From Adiantum capillus-veneris (Eukaryota > Streptophyta > Polypodiopsida > Polypodiales > Pteridaceae): a stretch of DNA of 64,000 nt. The position numbers and the translations under genes were made by a program. Location of the stretch: assembly GCA_014529385.2 (NCBI GenBank), contig CM043963.1, forward strand, positions 73,453,912-73,517,911, in the 5' to 3' direction. Below are positions 11,091 to 23,048 of the stretch, piece after piece; position 1 is the first letter of the stretch; each line of letters starts with the position of its first letter. The notes beneath the pieces are model-generated. The model made no database searches, was not told the DNA's origin, and saw only the letters and a program-made list of their open reading frames with translations.

Positions 11091-12780
11091 TGTCCATGAT
11101 GCATGCTTGTCAGTTGCTGCAGATTCACATGTGTGGTATTTCGACAGTGGTGCTACAAAGCACATTACCTCACATCGTGAATTGTTTACCTCTCTAGAGT
11201 CTGTCCCTCATGGGAATTCAGTCACTTGTGCCAACAACGCCTCTTATCTAGTTCAGGGAGTTGGAAAGATTGTGCTCACTGCTGCTAATGGCAGTTCCTT
11301 CACACTTGTTGATGCACTTTATGTACCTGGGATCAAGAAGAATCTCTTGTCTGTATCCGCACTTGCTAGACTTGGACTTGTAGTCAAATTTGTGGATGAC
11401 AGATGTACAGTTCATGATCTCAGTTTTGGTGATGAAATTGTTGCATCTGGGCTTTTGTGTCGTGGGCTGTATAAGCTGACTTTGTATGACAAGCGTGGAC
11501 AAAATTTTGCAAATGCTGTTGCAGATTCAAGGGCTATTTCAGATGCAAAACTTTGGCATGCACGTTTTGGTCATCTGAATTTTGCCAGTTTGCTGCGTTT
11601 GCAGAAATCTGATACGGTTGCTTCTTTGCCGCCTCTTGAAGCACCTGTCAAACATGTTTGTGAAGGCTGTATTTTGGGTAAGATGCAGCGTTCTAAGTTT
11701 CCAAAGGATGGTTCAGTTCGGGCCACATGGAGGTTGCAGCTTGTGCATAGTGATGTTTGTGGGCCCATGCAAACTCCGTCCTTGGGTAATTACGTGTACT
11801 TCGTGACTTTCATTGATGATTACTCCAGGCATGCATGGGTATTTCCGCTTAAAGCGAAGTTCGAAGTTTTTATGTGCTTCAAACAATTTCCGACTATGGC
11901 TGAAAATGTCTCGAAATGTACTATGGGCAACCTCTGTTCCGATCGAGGGGGGGAGTATATGTCTCATGAATTTAATGCATTTCTGGCTAGTCGTGGGATA
12001 AAACACCAATGTACAGTGCCTTATACACCTTAGCAAAATGGTGTTGCTGAGAGGAAAAACAGGTCACTGACGGAAATGGCACGATGTATGGTCAAAAGTC
12101 AAGCTTTGCCGCATTCTTTTTGGCTTGAGGCCATCATGTGTGCCACTTATGTACTTAACAGGTGTCCTATGAAAGCTTTGCAGTCTATTACTCCATATGA
12201 AGCATGGCACGATAGAAAACCTTCTATTGAGCACATGCGTGTTTTTGGCTATTTGGCATATGCTTTGGTGCCACAAGTGCAGCGTAGAAAATTGGATGAT
12301 AAGGCTGTCAAATGTATTTTTGTTGGTTATAGTGCTGAAAGCAAAGGTTACAGGTTGTATCATCCGCAAACAAAACGTATTCTAGTTTCTCAGGATGTAG
12401 TGTTTGTGGAAGATTCTGTTCAGCCCTTGCTGTCCTGTACTAGAGACAGTAATGTAAGCTCACAGGACATTTATGACACTTTGTTGCCTCTTTTCAGTGG
12501 TGGAAATACAAATGTAAGTTCCAATGAGGAAAATGTACAGCCTATGGGGGCTTTTGAAAATGTTTTAGATCAGCCTATTACTGATGCAGATGTACATGAT
12601 GTACTTGATGAGGAAAGGGCTGAAAATGAGCAGGCTAGAGGTATGCCAAAATGGCTGGTGCACACTTTGCGTGACAGTAAATTGGATGCACCTTTGTCTA
12701 GTTGTACTCGTTCAGACTCTCGCCATGCATCTTATGCATCAGATTGTTATGCTTTGGCTGTGTCTAGTTTACATGATGTT
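11091..12780 (+). pseudogene. copia-1 protease and integrase
   Basis: The protease active site is WYFDSGATKH (DSGA at 11143-11154). Integrase follows, with a zinc-binding LWHARFGH..CEGCILGK region and catalytic Asp codons at 11752 (HSDVCGP) and 11941 (SDRGGEY). The Glu partner is in NGVAERKNR, near 12049. A TAG at 12031-12033 replaces the Gln of the usual TPQQNGVAER motif just before that Glu. The frame is otherwise open from about 10380. These enzymes would mature the polyprotein and insert the cDNA. Confidence 0.88.
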
Positions 12781-14325
12781 AAGGAGGCTCTGTCTTTTGG
12801 TGAAGCACAGAATTCAGAAAATTGGATGGTTGCCATGCAATCAGAATATGATGCACTTATAGAAAATGACACATGGACTTTATGTGATTTGCCTGATGGC
12901 AAAAAGGCCATGATTGGTACGAAGTGGGTTTACAAGTTGAAACGCAAGCCGGATGGTGAGATCGATCGCCATAAGGCTCGACTTGTTGCAAAGGGTTATG
13001 CACAGCAAAAAGGCATAGATTATGAAGAGACTTTTGCTCCCACTTGTCGTATGACTACTGTGCGTTTTCTATGTGCATTGGCAGCTCATTTTGGTTGGGA
13101 TGTACATCAATCACACATTGTTACTGCTTTCTTGAATGGTGACATATTTGAGGAAGTTTATGTAACGCAGCCTCGCGGTTTTGTCATAAAAGGACAAGAG
13201 GACAAAGTGTGCAAATGTAACAAGGCTTTGTATGGGTTGAAGCAATCTCCTCGTGCTTGGTATGAGAAAGCTGACACTCATTTGGTCAAATAAGGCTTTC
13301 GTAACAATCCAACAGAAAGCACATTGTATGTAAAGCGTGAGGGTGATGTATTTCTCATCGTGGTTCTTTATGTTGATGATTTGCTGATCACTGGACCAAA
13401 TGAGAGATATATTGCTGAATTTAAGGCTGATTTGAATGCTACTTTCAAGATGAAAGATTTGGGGCTGTTGCATCATTATTTGGGTATACAGTTTAAGCAG
13501 TGTGATGGTGGTATTGCCTTGTGTCAGAAAAGTTACATAGAGACATTGCTATGTAAGTTTGGACTTGAGGATTGCAAACCTATTGCCACTCCCATGGAAA
13601 CAGGTTTGAAGTTGAGTCTACATGATGCTAGTGATCCTGCTAATGTCACTCTTTACCAAACTGCTGTTGGCTGCCTCATTTATGTATGCAACACGAGGCC
13701 GGATATTCAGTTTGCAGTCTCACAGGTCAGCAGATTTATGCATAGCCCAGGGTCTAAGCATTGGCAGGCTGTCAAGAGGATTTTCCGCTACCTTAGTGGC
13801 ACTTTACATCTTGGCTTGTTTTATCCCAAGGGGGGATCATTGCCACCAAACTTACATGCTTTTTCGGACTCAGATTGGGCTGGTTGTTTTGACATGCAAG
13901 TGTCCACATCAGGTTTTTGTTTCATGCTTGGAAGTTCATCTATATGATGGTTGAGCAAGAAGCAACCTACTGTGGCCACTTCGAGTTGTGAGGATGAGTA
14001 CAGGGCAGTCTTCACAGCTACGGTTCAGTGTGTATGGCTCAGACGCCTTATGGCTGATTTGGGTGTTGGACAGGACACTGCCAACACTATCTACATTGAC
14101 AGTCAGAGCGCATTGGCAGTTGCGAGGAACCCAATTTTTCATGCTTGCACAAAGCACATTGAGGTGCATTACCACTATGTCAGGGAGAGGCTCTCTGCAG
14201 GAGAGATCAGCTTGGCTTATGTGCCAACACAAGACAACCTTGCAGATCTTTTCAGAAAGGCATTGTCTCGTGAGAAGCTTGAAGCTTTCCACAAAGCTTT
14301 GGGCTTACTCCCCTTTGTGGACTGA
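12781..14325 (+). pseudogene. copia-1 reverse transcriptase and RNase H
   Basis: RT opens with WMVAMQSEYDALIENDTW and contains KGYAQQKGIDYEETFAP, the YVDDLLITG active site (13369-13380) and LYGLKQSPRAWY. RNase H follows, with FSDSDWAGC, then the degraded active-site Glu region (EDEYRA where EAEYRA is usual), ending PFVD at 14325. TAA at 13291-13293 and TGA at 13945-13947 interrupt the frame. Motif A reads HQSHIVTAFLNG: its catalytic Asp is His (CAC at 13114-13116), while copia-2 keeps Asp there. The element could not reverse transcribe itself. Confidence 0.9.
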
Positions 14326-14390
14326 TCCTGTCCTCAGGGCATGGCACTTCCCTTTACTCATGTGCCAGCTCTCGTTCACCGCATCACTCT

Positions 14391-14400
14391 AGGGGGGATT
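14391..14400 (+). other. copia-1 polypurine tract
   Basis: AGGGGGGATT lies immediately upstream of the 3' LTR, in the standard position for priming plus-strand synthesis. The same tract precedes the copia-2 LTR. Confidence 0.8.
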
Positions 14401-14627
14401 TGTTACCATATACATGTGATAGTGATGTGTGTGAACACACTAGGACCGCCGGGGCATTTTTTCCCTCTTTAGGAGGTTTTTCCCCCCGTGCATTGTATAT
14501 ACGCCCATCACTCTAGGGCTATCTATCTTTCCATTGCACACTAAGTAATACACTCTCTATTGTGTGCCTTGAGCTTCCTTCGTCTTCTCCAAGCTGTGTG
14601 TGTTTCTCTGCAACCCTAACTCCAACA
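14401..14627 (+). repeat. copia-1 3' LTR
   Basis: 227 bp, TGTTACCATATAC..CTCCAACA, with proper TG/CA ends. It differs from the 5' LTR at about six sites. Confidence 0.93.
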
Positions 14628-14642
14628 GGTGTAGCCTTAACA
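14628..14642. repeat. Copia-1 right target duplication and displaced end of gypsy-1 LTR
   Basis: GGTGT (14628-14632) repeats 9443-9447. AGCCTTAACA (14633-14642) is the last 10 bp of the gypsy-1 LTR; the other LTR copy reads AGCATTAACA. Confidence 0.85.
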
Positions 14643-14706
14643 CTTGGCACAACCCGGTGGCTTGAGCCATAGGCTGACCTCAGACCCATGATCCCTTGAT
14701 CCATGT

Positions 14707-15108
14707 TCAGCCACTTTGATTTTCTGCATCCAGTCCCTGCTTCTGCTCCACTTCAACAATTGCATCCGCTACCACAGGTAACTGTACTGCCAGCGGTTCT
14801 GCATCCACATCAACCACTAGAAGTGAACATTCTGCAACTGTCTCCATGCTACTCTCATGTAGTTCCTGCACATTTGCAACTTGTGCTCCCTTTTGAATAC
14901 TAGTATGCTGATCCAACAGCTGCTTGCGGATTGATTCCAATTGCATTTCCAATTCAGCATTCTGCTCACGCAGCGCGACATTCTCCTCACGGACCTTATG
15001 CTCTCGAGCAGCTTCAAACCACGACTTGTACCTATCAATCGGCTTTGCCATGTGTTCTTGAAAAAGCCCTGCTGCTTGGTGCCACAATTCCTTGATGTAA
15101 TCAAACAC
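14707..15108 (-). pseudogene. gypsy-1 3' region: C-terminal coiled-coil frame
   Basis: 133 codons. The frame begins FDYIKELWHQAAGLFQEHM, followed by a heptad-like stretch (ENVALREQNAELEMQLESIRK) and an acidic Val/Ala-rich tail that ends shortly before the 3' LTR. It is one frame away from the preceding coiled-coil frame (15117-15581), so the two were probably one protein. No family was recognised. Location, orientation and absence of pol motifs indicate an additional 3' gene of the retroelement. Confidence 0.55.
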
Positions 15109-15116
15109 CTCTTTCT

Positions 15117-15581
15117 TTAAACATCCACATCTGCATCAGAGATCAACACACCTGTGACACCCTGGCCATCCAAAGTGGCCCTCTCTAGATCCACCAATGG
15201 AGTTAACCTATTCATCAAGAAATGGTTATCTGCAATAAGATGTGCAATCTTATCCTCTACTTCATGAAATTTCTTCTCTGTGGACTCCTTAAGCCCATCT
15301 ACCCATATCTGAAACTCTTGTGCAGTTCCTGCCATCTCAAAAATCCGATTACACATATCCGCACTAACCTGAGCTAACTCCTCCTGTAATAATGTCTTCT
15401 CCTTCAATACTTCATCCACCCGGCTCTGAAGCTGACCAACTTCACACTCCAAGCTATCAATGCATTCCCCCTTAGCCTTTTGCATCTCAAGGGTGAGGAT
15501 CATAGCCTCTTGATTGCAGATAAACCGATTCAAGTCCGACAAACTCTGAACAACATCTTGAACTGAGAACACCCCATCCAA
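15117..15581 (-). pseudogene. gypsy-1 3' region: long coiled-coil frame
   Basis: 154 codons with repeated heptad-like Leu/Val/Ile spacing (VQSLSDLNRFICNQEAM, CEVGQLQSRVDEVLKEKTLL, EVEDKIAHLIADNHFL). A coiled coil is predicted by eye. It lies between the integrase and the 3' LTR on the coding strand of gypsy-1. It has no signal peptide or membrane segment, so it is not a recognisable envelope. It joins the upstream frame (ending 15598) through a frameshift near 15600. Function unknown. Confidence 0.55.
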
Positions 15582-15597
15582 CTTAACACTTGTAGGT

Positions 15598-16767
15598 TTA
15601 TACCTGTGTCACCGGGGTCTGTTCCCCTGAACCCTCGCAAACCTTCCGCGAAAACAGAGTTATGGTACGGCTCTTGGTGTCGAGTTTTTGCAATCCTGTC
15701 CTAGAAGGGAAAAGAGTGACCTTCCCTGATGATTGCACCTTTTCATCTGTGCCAGCTATTGACTTACTTCCTTGGCCCAATGCAGATTTAAGCCTGTCCC
15801 GAATAGGCATATCCCAATCCAACTTCCGACGCTTTGCATCACCCAAGCTTTGCACATCTTGACTCTTAACAAAGCTCGGTGGTGTGGGTGTGAGAGGTAC
15901 CTACAGCACCTAGGAGAAAATTGCCTGCAAGTAAGGAGCTACCTTGGAAACAGACGGTGACCGCCTTTTATCCCTTGGCTCTAAAAGCTGCAGCCTGTCA
16001 AAAATGAAGGATGCCCAATCCACCTTCTGCCCTTGTTCTGCATGATGAATTGGACCAAAGGCCTCTTTGGACATATAGGTGGTTTTTGCCAACAAACAAA
16101 CCCTATCCAAATACCAAAATAAGTGAGTAGTGCGGAGTTTGCCACAATTGCGCACCATATAATAAGCCCTATTGCCTGCTAGCTGCCCAAATTTGGACCT
16201 CATCACCGCATCTATCGCTTTCTTTGCCTTGCAAAGGATTGTGAGCAACCTTGAAAACCTCTGCCACCAACTTTGGGGAAACGTCCTTTCTCTCCATGAT
16301 ATAGCCAGCATTTTCCCTAAGGTGGCAAAGCTACGACTCGGCAAACTCATTCTTCTCCCAAAGAGCCCATGGTAAACATGCATACTCTTAAAGGCCAACC
16401 CGGCGCAGCCATACCTCTGTATCACGATCATGAACGTCGAATATCTCATCGACCTCCATCTCCTCCACAGCATCGTCGCCACCGGATTCTGCCCCCTCAA
16501 TTTCCTCCACACTCTGAATACTTTCTCTGCGGGGCGTAACAACTCCTCCATGGCCATCTTCATTGAACGGGTTTGCATCATCTCCTCCTCACCGAGCTCC
16601 TGTTGTTTAGGCGCTGCAGATTTTCTGAAGCTTTCAAAAGACATGGCGTCGAAGGTGATAGGAAACACACGCACAATGGTAAAGCTCCTTTTGACGACGA
16701 ACGCGGGATACTTGCATTCAAAATGAGTGGGGCCTTTTGACGACGAACGCGGGATACTTGCATTCAA
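15598..16767 (-). pseudogene. gypsy-1 3' region: N-terminal and middle part of extra ORF
   Basis: A 285-codon frame (16767-15910) continues in the same phase, through two stops, to 15598. The probable start is MSFESFRKSAAPKQQ, near 16644. An acidic block (ESVEEIEG, GDDAVEEMEVDE) is encoded in another phase near 16500-16440, so at least two frameshifts divide the region. The most protein-like part reads LFWYLDRVCLLAKTTYMSKE and APYLQAIF, loosely like N-terminal blocks of plant transposon-encoded extra ORFs. The whole 3' gene (about 16.65 to 14.7 kb) would be some 640 codons. Confidence 0.5.
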
Positions 16768-16778
16768 AATGAGTGGGG
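16687..16778. repeat. 46-bp perfect tandem duplication
   Basis: The segment starting CCTTTTGACGACGAACGC occurs at 16687-16732 and again at 16733-16778 without mismatch. Because 46 is not a multiple of three it changes the reading frame just upstream of the probable start of the gypsy-1 extra ORF. Confidence 0.9.
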
Positions 16779-16942
16779 CCTTTCACCTCAAATCGGGCGC
16801 TGACCACCCCATGATGATCCTTATTCTGAAAGTGCGTGTTAATACCCCGCATGCGTGTGTTGATTGGACCACTCTCTTCAAGGGAATCTCCCTTAAAAAC
16901 ATTCCACGTCATAAACTGGTGACTTCCTTGATGACATAACCC

Positions 16943-18258
16943 CTAGACAATGCCACCCAATGCAATTCCGTTGCGGATTTCCTCCAATACCACACTTTTG
17001 TCAAAACAAAATCCGACCACATTCTGCAACATGAACCCACTGTTGGACACCGTATGGTGGTCAGTGCTCCCCAAAGGGTCCGCCTTGAACCCCAACTCTG
17101 GTTGTATCCATTTCACTCCAATTTCCTTAGCCTTGTTTACCATCCATCTTGGAATCTTGGGAACCTTGCCATAAAATTTCTTCATCCTAAAGCCATTCAC
17201 CGGTTTCACAACAGGTGTACCAAAAACATCCCTCAATCTAAATGTTCCTTGGCCTAATTCTTCTACAATTTGATAAGGCCCAAAGTACCTTAACTTCAGT
17301 TTTCCTGGGTGTGGTCCCAACTTGGAATTGTACAACATCACCCAATCACCCTTCTGAAAAATTTTGAACTTAACATGCCTTGTCATCCAAGCTTGTCGTC
17401 TCTTTTGTCCAATATCTGTTGCATATGCACTATGAATCCGATCCTCTTCCACCTCAACAACTCCCTCTGTCTATGCAACACAGAATCCTTAGGACTCAGC
17501 CTATGTTGAACTGCCAATCTCAGACTTGGAATCACATACTCCATGGGAACAACGACCTCAATCCCATAAACCAATTTGAAAGGTGTCATCCCTGTGGCAA
17601 CCTTATATGCTGTACAAAACAACCATAAAGCTGAATCCAATTTGTCATTGCAATCCTTTCTATTTTCTGAGACAATATCTTTTAGAATTCACACTAGCAC
17701 CTTGTTTGTACTCTCAGCTTGACCATTTGCCTGCAGATGATATGGAGTTGACTTCTTGTGCAAAATCATATGTGTAGCTATCAACTCGGCAATTACCGAA
17801 TTCAGAAAATGCACACCCTGATCTGACACCAACTCAATGGGACAACCAAATCTCATCATAATATTTGTATGCAAAAATCTAGTAACACTTGCTGCTTTAT
17901 TATCCCTCAAAGATATTGCTTCCACTCATTTGGTAGCATAGTCTGTTGCAACCAAAATGTATCTTGCTCCTATTCTCCTAGCTTTCGGTGATATTGGCCC
18001 AACAAACTCTGATCCCCACTTTTGAAATGGTTCAAGTGGTAAAAATGGGTGATCCTGCATCCTATCCATTGAAGTAGGTTGTCCAATCTTTTGACATTGC
18101 AAACATTTCCTTGCAAAGTGATATGCATCCTTGAGCAACAATAGCCACCACAAGCCAACTTGCATGATCTTTTTCCCTGTTATTTCTCCAGAAAAACGTC
18201 CTCCTACTATTCCATAATGGGCTTCCTGTAAAACCGCTTTATGCTCCTCATTAGGCAC
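16943..18258 (-). pseudogene. gypsy-1 integrase
   Basis: Minus-strand pieces at 18258-17926, 17925-17689, 17640-17383 and 17452-16943 give, in order: an HHCC finger with its second His lost (GGRFSG where GGHF is usual) and CLQC; a core with KWGSEFVGPI, VATDYATK, VSDQGVHFL and ESTNKVL; and a GPY module (YFGPYQIVEELGQGTFRL). The first catalytic Asp position is Glu (SEF). Several frameshifts separate the pieces. No chromodomain follows. Confidence 0.85.
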
Positions 18259-18261
18259 ACA

Positions 18262-19887
18262 TCATATGATGATATGATCTAATTCCTTTCTATACAATGC
18301 TCCAACAATCATCAGAAATGGTCTACTCCTCAATGCAAACTTCTTCCTTTGATCTGATGACATATTAGAAGGCAACACTCCATTTGTCAGAAACTGCAAC
18401 ATTTGGTCATACCAATTGTCAAAATGCTGCCCCTGTACAGAAAACAAATCCGCATCTGGCAACTGATCTAACAATCCCGGTGTCTCCTCAAAATGCTCCA
18501 ATCTGCTAAGATAATCTGCCACTGCATGCTGATTCCCTGGTGTACGCAACACTGTATAATCAAACTCCTGCAAAACAAAAGCATCCATCTGGCAAGTCTA
18601 CCCTCCAGCTTCGGCTTCTTAACTAAGAAGATAAGTGCTTGATGGTCCACATGGAAAACCACTTTATTCCCCAACCAGTAATGTCAAAATGTCTCCAAGG
18701 CAAATTGAATCCCTAAAGCCTCACGCTCCGTAACAATATAGTTCTTCTCAGCCGGTTTCAACATCCGACTTGCATAATATACTGGCCTGAACCATCTGCG
18801 GATCTTCTCTTGCATCAGCACCACTCCGACCGCAATATCTGATGCATCCACAAACACATGGAAACGAAATTGCCAATCTGGAGGTTGAATAATAGGTGAC
18901 ACCACTAACATCTTTTTCAAACACTGAAAAGCCTTTTCCTGAGCATCTCCCCAGATAAAATCAACATCCTTCTTTGTCAAATGAGTCAAAGGTGCACTAA
19001 CATCTGCCAAATACCTCAAATTCCAATTATGCCACTTAATCTGTCCCATGAACCTGGAAATCTCCTTCACATTAACAGGTGCTGTTGCCTTCTGAATTGC
19101 ACTGATCTTGTCTGAATCGATGGAAATCCCTTCTTTAGATATGATATTCCCTAACAATTTCCTTCTTTGGACTGCAATTGCACACTTATATGGATTCAAA
19201 GACATCCGAAACAATCGGCATCTTTCCAGACATTTCCTCAAATATTCCAAATGGTTAATCTTCTCACCAAATACCAAAAAATCATCCATAAAAATCCTCA
19301 TGAACTTTATCAAATAAGGTTCAAATGTTTTAAATGCTTCTTTGGAGTAAGAAGGGGATCCATTCTTCAATCCAAAACTCATCACTGTGTATGCAAAAGC
19401 TCCCCACTCAGTAATAAATGTTGTCTTAGCTACATCCTCATCTGCCATCCGAATCTGATTATACTCTGAAAATCCATCAAGAAAACTGTAGATCTCATGT
19501 CCTGATGCATCATCCAAGATTGAATCCACAAATGGCAATGGGAATGGATCTGCAATGGTTGCTGCATTCAACTTCTTGTAATCCACACAAACACGGATCT
19601 TCCCTGACTTCTTGGGAAACACCACTATAGGTGACAACCATTGAGCTTGATCAATTGGAACTATATCCCACTTGGAGAAGCTTGTCCAACTCCTCTTTAA
19701 CCTGCTTAGCATAATTGGGGTTCATTCTATATCTCTGTTGAATCATTGGAACTGCATCCTCCCTCAAATTGATTTTGTGCTTATACACAGCTGGATCCAT
19801 GCCCTTCAAATCAGAAAAATCCAAAGCAAAAACATCAATAAACTCTGTCAACAACTGCTTCCTTAAATGCATAATCCAAATGAACAC
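18262..19887 (-). pseudogene. gypsy-1 reverse transcriptase and RNase H
   Basis: 19887-19651 and 19712-18684 overlap around RRYRMNPNYAKQVKEELDKLL, then give SPIVVFPKKSGKIRVCVDYKKLN, the FMDDFLVFG active site, and RNase H starting FHVFVDASDIAVGVVLMQ. After a shift near 18680 come VVFHVDHQALIFLVKKP and HAVADYLSRLE. These are the standard Ty3/gypsy RT palm and RNase H blocks in order. The enzyme would copy the element RNA. At least two frameshifts inactivate this copy. Confidence 0.9.
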
Positions 19888-20143
19888 TTATTTTGACAAC
19901 TTTAGGGCTCCCTTGAGATCCCAAATCAAGATCCTGCAATTCATCCTCTTTGACTCTGGAAACCTTCTCCATCAATTTATCATAAAGAAACTCTGCTCTG
20001 AGGATTGCCTCCTTTGGTGCAATATCCCCTTCTTAATTATCTTGATCCTTTTCTACACTACTGTGACCAATTTGTGACTTCTTCTCCGAGTTCTTGCCTG
20101 ACTTCAGATCGGCATCTGTTGCTTCTAACTTATTAGTTGACTT

Positions 20144-21123
20144 CTACAACTCTCCTTGATTCACATACTTCTCAACAATCTTGACAACATCCACTTCAAA
20201 CACTGGAACCACTGTAGGATTAGCCACTATAAAACACGATTCCTCATCATCTTCAACTTCCTCAGCTAAATTTATAGTCTGAGCCAACATTGGTTTCATC
20301 GATGTCAACAATTGCTTCTTGGAACTCATCGAAATCCTCATTGACTTTTTACCCTTCTTCAAAATGACCTCATTCTTTTCCCAATCCTGTTTAAGCTTTG
20401 CTGACTTAAACCATGGTCTACCCAACAACATAGAATAAGCATTACCAGCATCTTGCATCTTCAGCACCACAAAATTTGCAGTAAAAGACAATCCATGCAC
20501 TTTAAGAGTTTGACATCTCAACATTCCAATAGGTTGTACTTTCCGTTAGTCCGCCATCCACACTTGAAATGGTGCAGGCTCCAGCTTCACATTTGTCATC
20601 TTCTGAAATTCAGTTTCCGACAGAATATTCACCCCGGATCCACCATCCAACATAACTTCTAGAAACACACGGCCATCAAACTCGAGCCGCACAATTGGTA
20701 TAGTGAAATCCACATCATCTGGATTAATTTGATAACTTCCAATTGATTTCTCCAATGCATTGGAAGTCATGGGGACTTTTGTCATCCTGGTTGCAGAATA
20801 AAATATATCTCGGAAAATTGGTACCAACGAAAGCAACTGATCCAATGTAAAGTTCATAGGAGTATTTAGTATTTCTTCAAACAATGTTGCGGATGGTAAT
20901 TCAGAATTGACCACTTTCTGCATCTTCTTTTGCATCTTTTTAGAAATTGTCTCATTAGGACCCAACTTCTGAAATTCCTCAACTGCTTCATCTCTTTGCT
21001 CCTCCCAATCCAAAGGTGGTTTAAGACTGCTTTTGAACGTGTTACTGCCAAACTATCCAAATCTTCCCACATATCATTTGAAGGACTACATTTGAAAGGA
21101 CAATCTACCGAAACCGTATTCAC
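20144..21123 (-). pseudogene. gypsy-1 protease region
   Basis: 21013-20546 contains the aspartic protease site VMLDGGSGVNIL (DGGSG in place of the usual DSGA) preceded by VRLEFDGRVFLE. The following frame, 20524-20144, has YSMLLGRPWFKSA, the Leu-Leu-Gly-Arg-Pro-Trp flap and C-terminal signature. A stop or shift near 20540 separates the two. An acidic linker (EEVEDDEESC) leads to RT. Confidence 0.8.
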
Positions 21124-21359
21124 TTCGTGATCAGGAAAAACCTCAACACCAACTAAATTTCTCTAAGCCTCTTCCTTTGTTGCTGCCTATTGTGCGGGTG
21201 GTGCAGGCATTTGTGGTACCTGCGCATTCTCTATTTGCGGATTCCACCCTTGTGGATTCAAATTTTGTAGTTGTTGCCACCCCTGTGGCTACTGCCACTT
21301 TTGCTGTTGATTCCAATTTCCTCCCCATGGCCTAAAATTCTGATATCCTCCAAACCTTG

Positions 21360-22860
21360 GTCAAAATCCTTGATTGAAATTTCCCCGAAATGTTTGATTC
21401 TGATTAAAAGGTGGTCTCGACCCCGAGAATGGCTGCTGATTTCTCTGCCATCCCATATTATTAAATACCTTCTGTTGTCCACCTGTATCCAGACAGACTC
21501 CACTTGCTTGTGCCAAATTTTGCTGAATCTTTTGTTGAATCCTCTCTGGGATTGGTCCTCTAAAATTCGGATTATACCAACAATTAGGTGTAACATGACC
21601 ATATTTTCCACATATGTCACAATGGAGCTTCCTGGTAGATGACTTCGGCTTGACACCCAACTCTTTCAATTTCTTCTCAACCGTCATTTCCACTGTACTA
21701 CTCTTAGACTTTCCGTTGGCCTTCTTCTTACCCTTCTTCTTATGCTTCCTCTTCTTGTCCTCCTTCTCTGAATCAAAATCTGAGTCTGAACTCTCATCGG
21801 AGTCTGAATTGCTGCCAGAATCTAAATCTGAATCTGTGTCTGTATCCGTTATCCAAATCTGAATCGGAATCTGACTCATCCTCACTACTGTCATATGTTG
21901 ATCTCTTCTTCCTTTTACCCTTTTTCTCCTTCTTTTTGGACTTCTTTTTAGAGGAACCTGGGTTAACAACTCCAAACCTCTTTTCGGCCCTTGTGGCAGT
22001 TGCTTCCAAATTATCCAATCCTGCTCCAACATCAACACCTGCAAAACTGCATTCCACAATTCTTTCCGCAACCCATTCATTTAATATCCGGCTAACATTT
22101 CATCCGTAGGCCTCTCTGCATAGGTAAGCCTATTCAGGTACTGATTAAACCTCTGAGTATAATCCTCAACAAACATTTTCTTCTGCTTAATGCCATTCAC
22201 TTTATTAAGCACATTATTTGGTGTCTTGTCCTTTCGAAATCTATTCAGAAATGAATTTCTCAATGCATCATAATCCACAAAATGCCCCACATTGAACTTA
22301 CTCAACCACTGCATGGCTTTCCCCTCCAATGTCGCTTGGAATTGTCGCATTTTGGCTGCTGCATCATATACTCCGTCAAATCCTCTGGCCTGACATCTTG
22401 TCTCAAATTGAGCTACGTTGCAATCAGGGTCCTATTTGGATTTCCCTGAGAAGGTCCCAAACTTGACGCGTAAATTTGCTCTAGCCGCTGCCGCCATATT
22501 CCTTTGCCGATTTGGAGATGACTAACTTGCTAAGGATGATGATGATGATCCCGGTATTAATGGTTTCCGTGGAATATTTCCGCCAATGCCCAGAGGATCA
22601 TATTCTAATCTTGTCCAAGTTAGAAACAATTGCTGCAACACTTCACCTCCAACATATCCTGGGTCTAATAGCCTATTCTCCTCAGCCTCATTGAAAATTC
22701 CCCCATATTGCTCATTGTCCTCTAAATCCTTCATACTTGGCTCTGATGCTTCCTCCCAAATGTCAACTTGGATACCTTTGTCTTCATGATTCTCTTGTCC
22801 CGCTTCACGCTCTTCCTCCTGTTGTTGCAACTCCCGCTGCCTCACAGCCAACCTTGTCAA
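21360..22860 (-). pseudogene. gypsy-1 gag
   Basis: An N-terminal Gln/Glu-rich part (22860-22522) is followed by the retrotransposon gag domain (FQATLEGKAMQWLSKF, FLNRFRKDKT, YTQRFNQYLNRLTYA; 22350-22081). Then come a Lys/Ser/Asp-rich linker (DSSEDESDSDSDLDNG), a CCHC knuckle (CDICGKYGHVTPNC, near 21625-21584) and an Asn/Gln/Phe-rich tail. Frame changes near 22500, 22080 and 21850 break it. The product would form the particle and package RNA. Confidence 0.85.
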
Positions 22861-23048
22861 ATAAGAATGTGATGGCTGTGGTAAATTATCCAGAACTGAT
22901 TACCCAATGGCACTTGACCTCTTCAAAACCAAACTTTCATAATAACTGCCGATGCCTTTTCGATTCCACCTCATCCTGGCACTCCACCTTCTCACAGAAG
23001 AGAGTAACTTCATCCATGAACACACGTCACCAACACCATGATCGCCAG

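Larger units (their letters stand above)
9448..14627 (+). mobile_element. Ty1/copia retrotransposon (copia-1), full length
   Basis: It is 5180 bp with 227-bp LTRs differing at about six positions by eye (roughly 97% identity), flanked by GGTGT. The internal order is PBS for initiator tRNA-Met, gag with a zinc knuckle, protease, integrase, RT, RNase H and a polypurine tract. That order (integrase before RT) defines Ty1/copia. The polyprotein has one frameshift, three in-frame stops and a mutated RT catalytic Asp, so it is non-autonomous. A truncated relative, copia-2, lies at 32502-34955. Confidence 0.95.

Noticed and set aside
14707-16767. Retroviral-type envelope gene
   Set aside because: Position fits, but no signal peptide, transmembrane segment or cleavage motif is visible; coiled coils alone do not support it.
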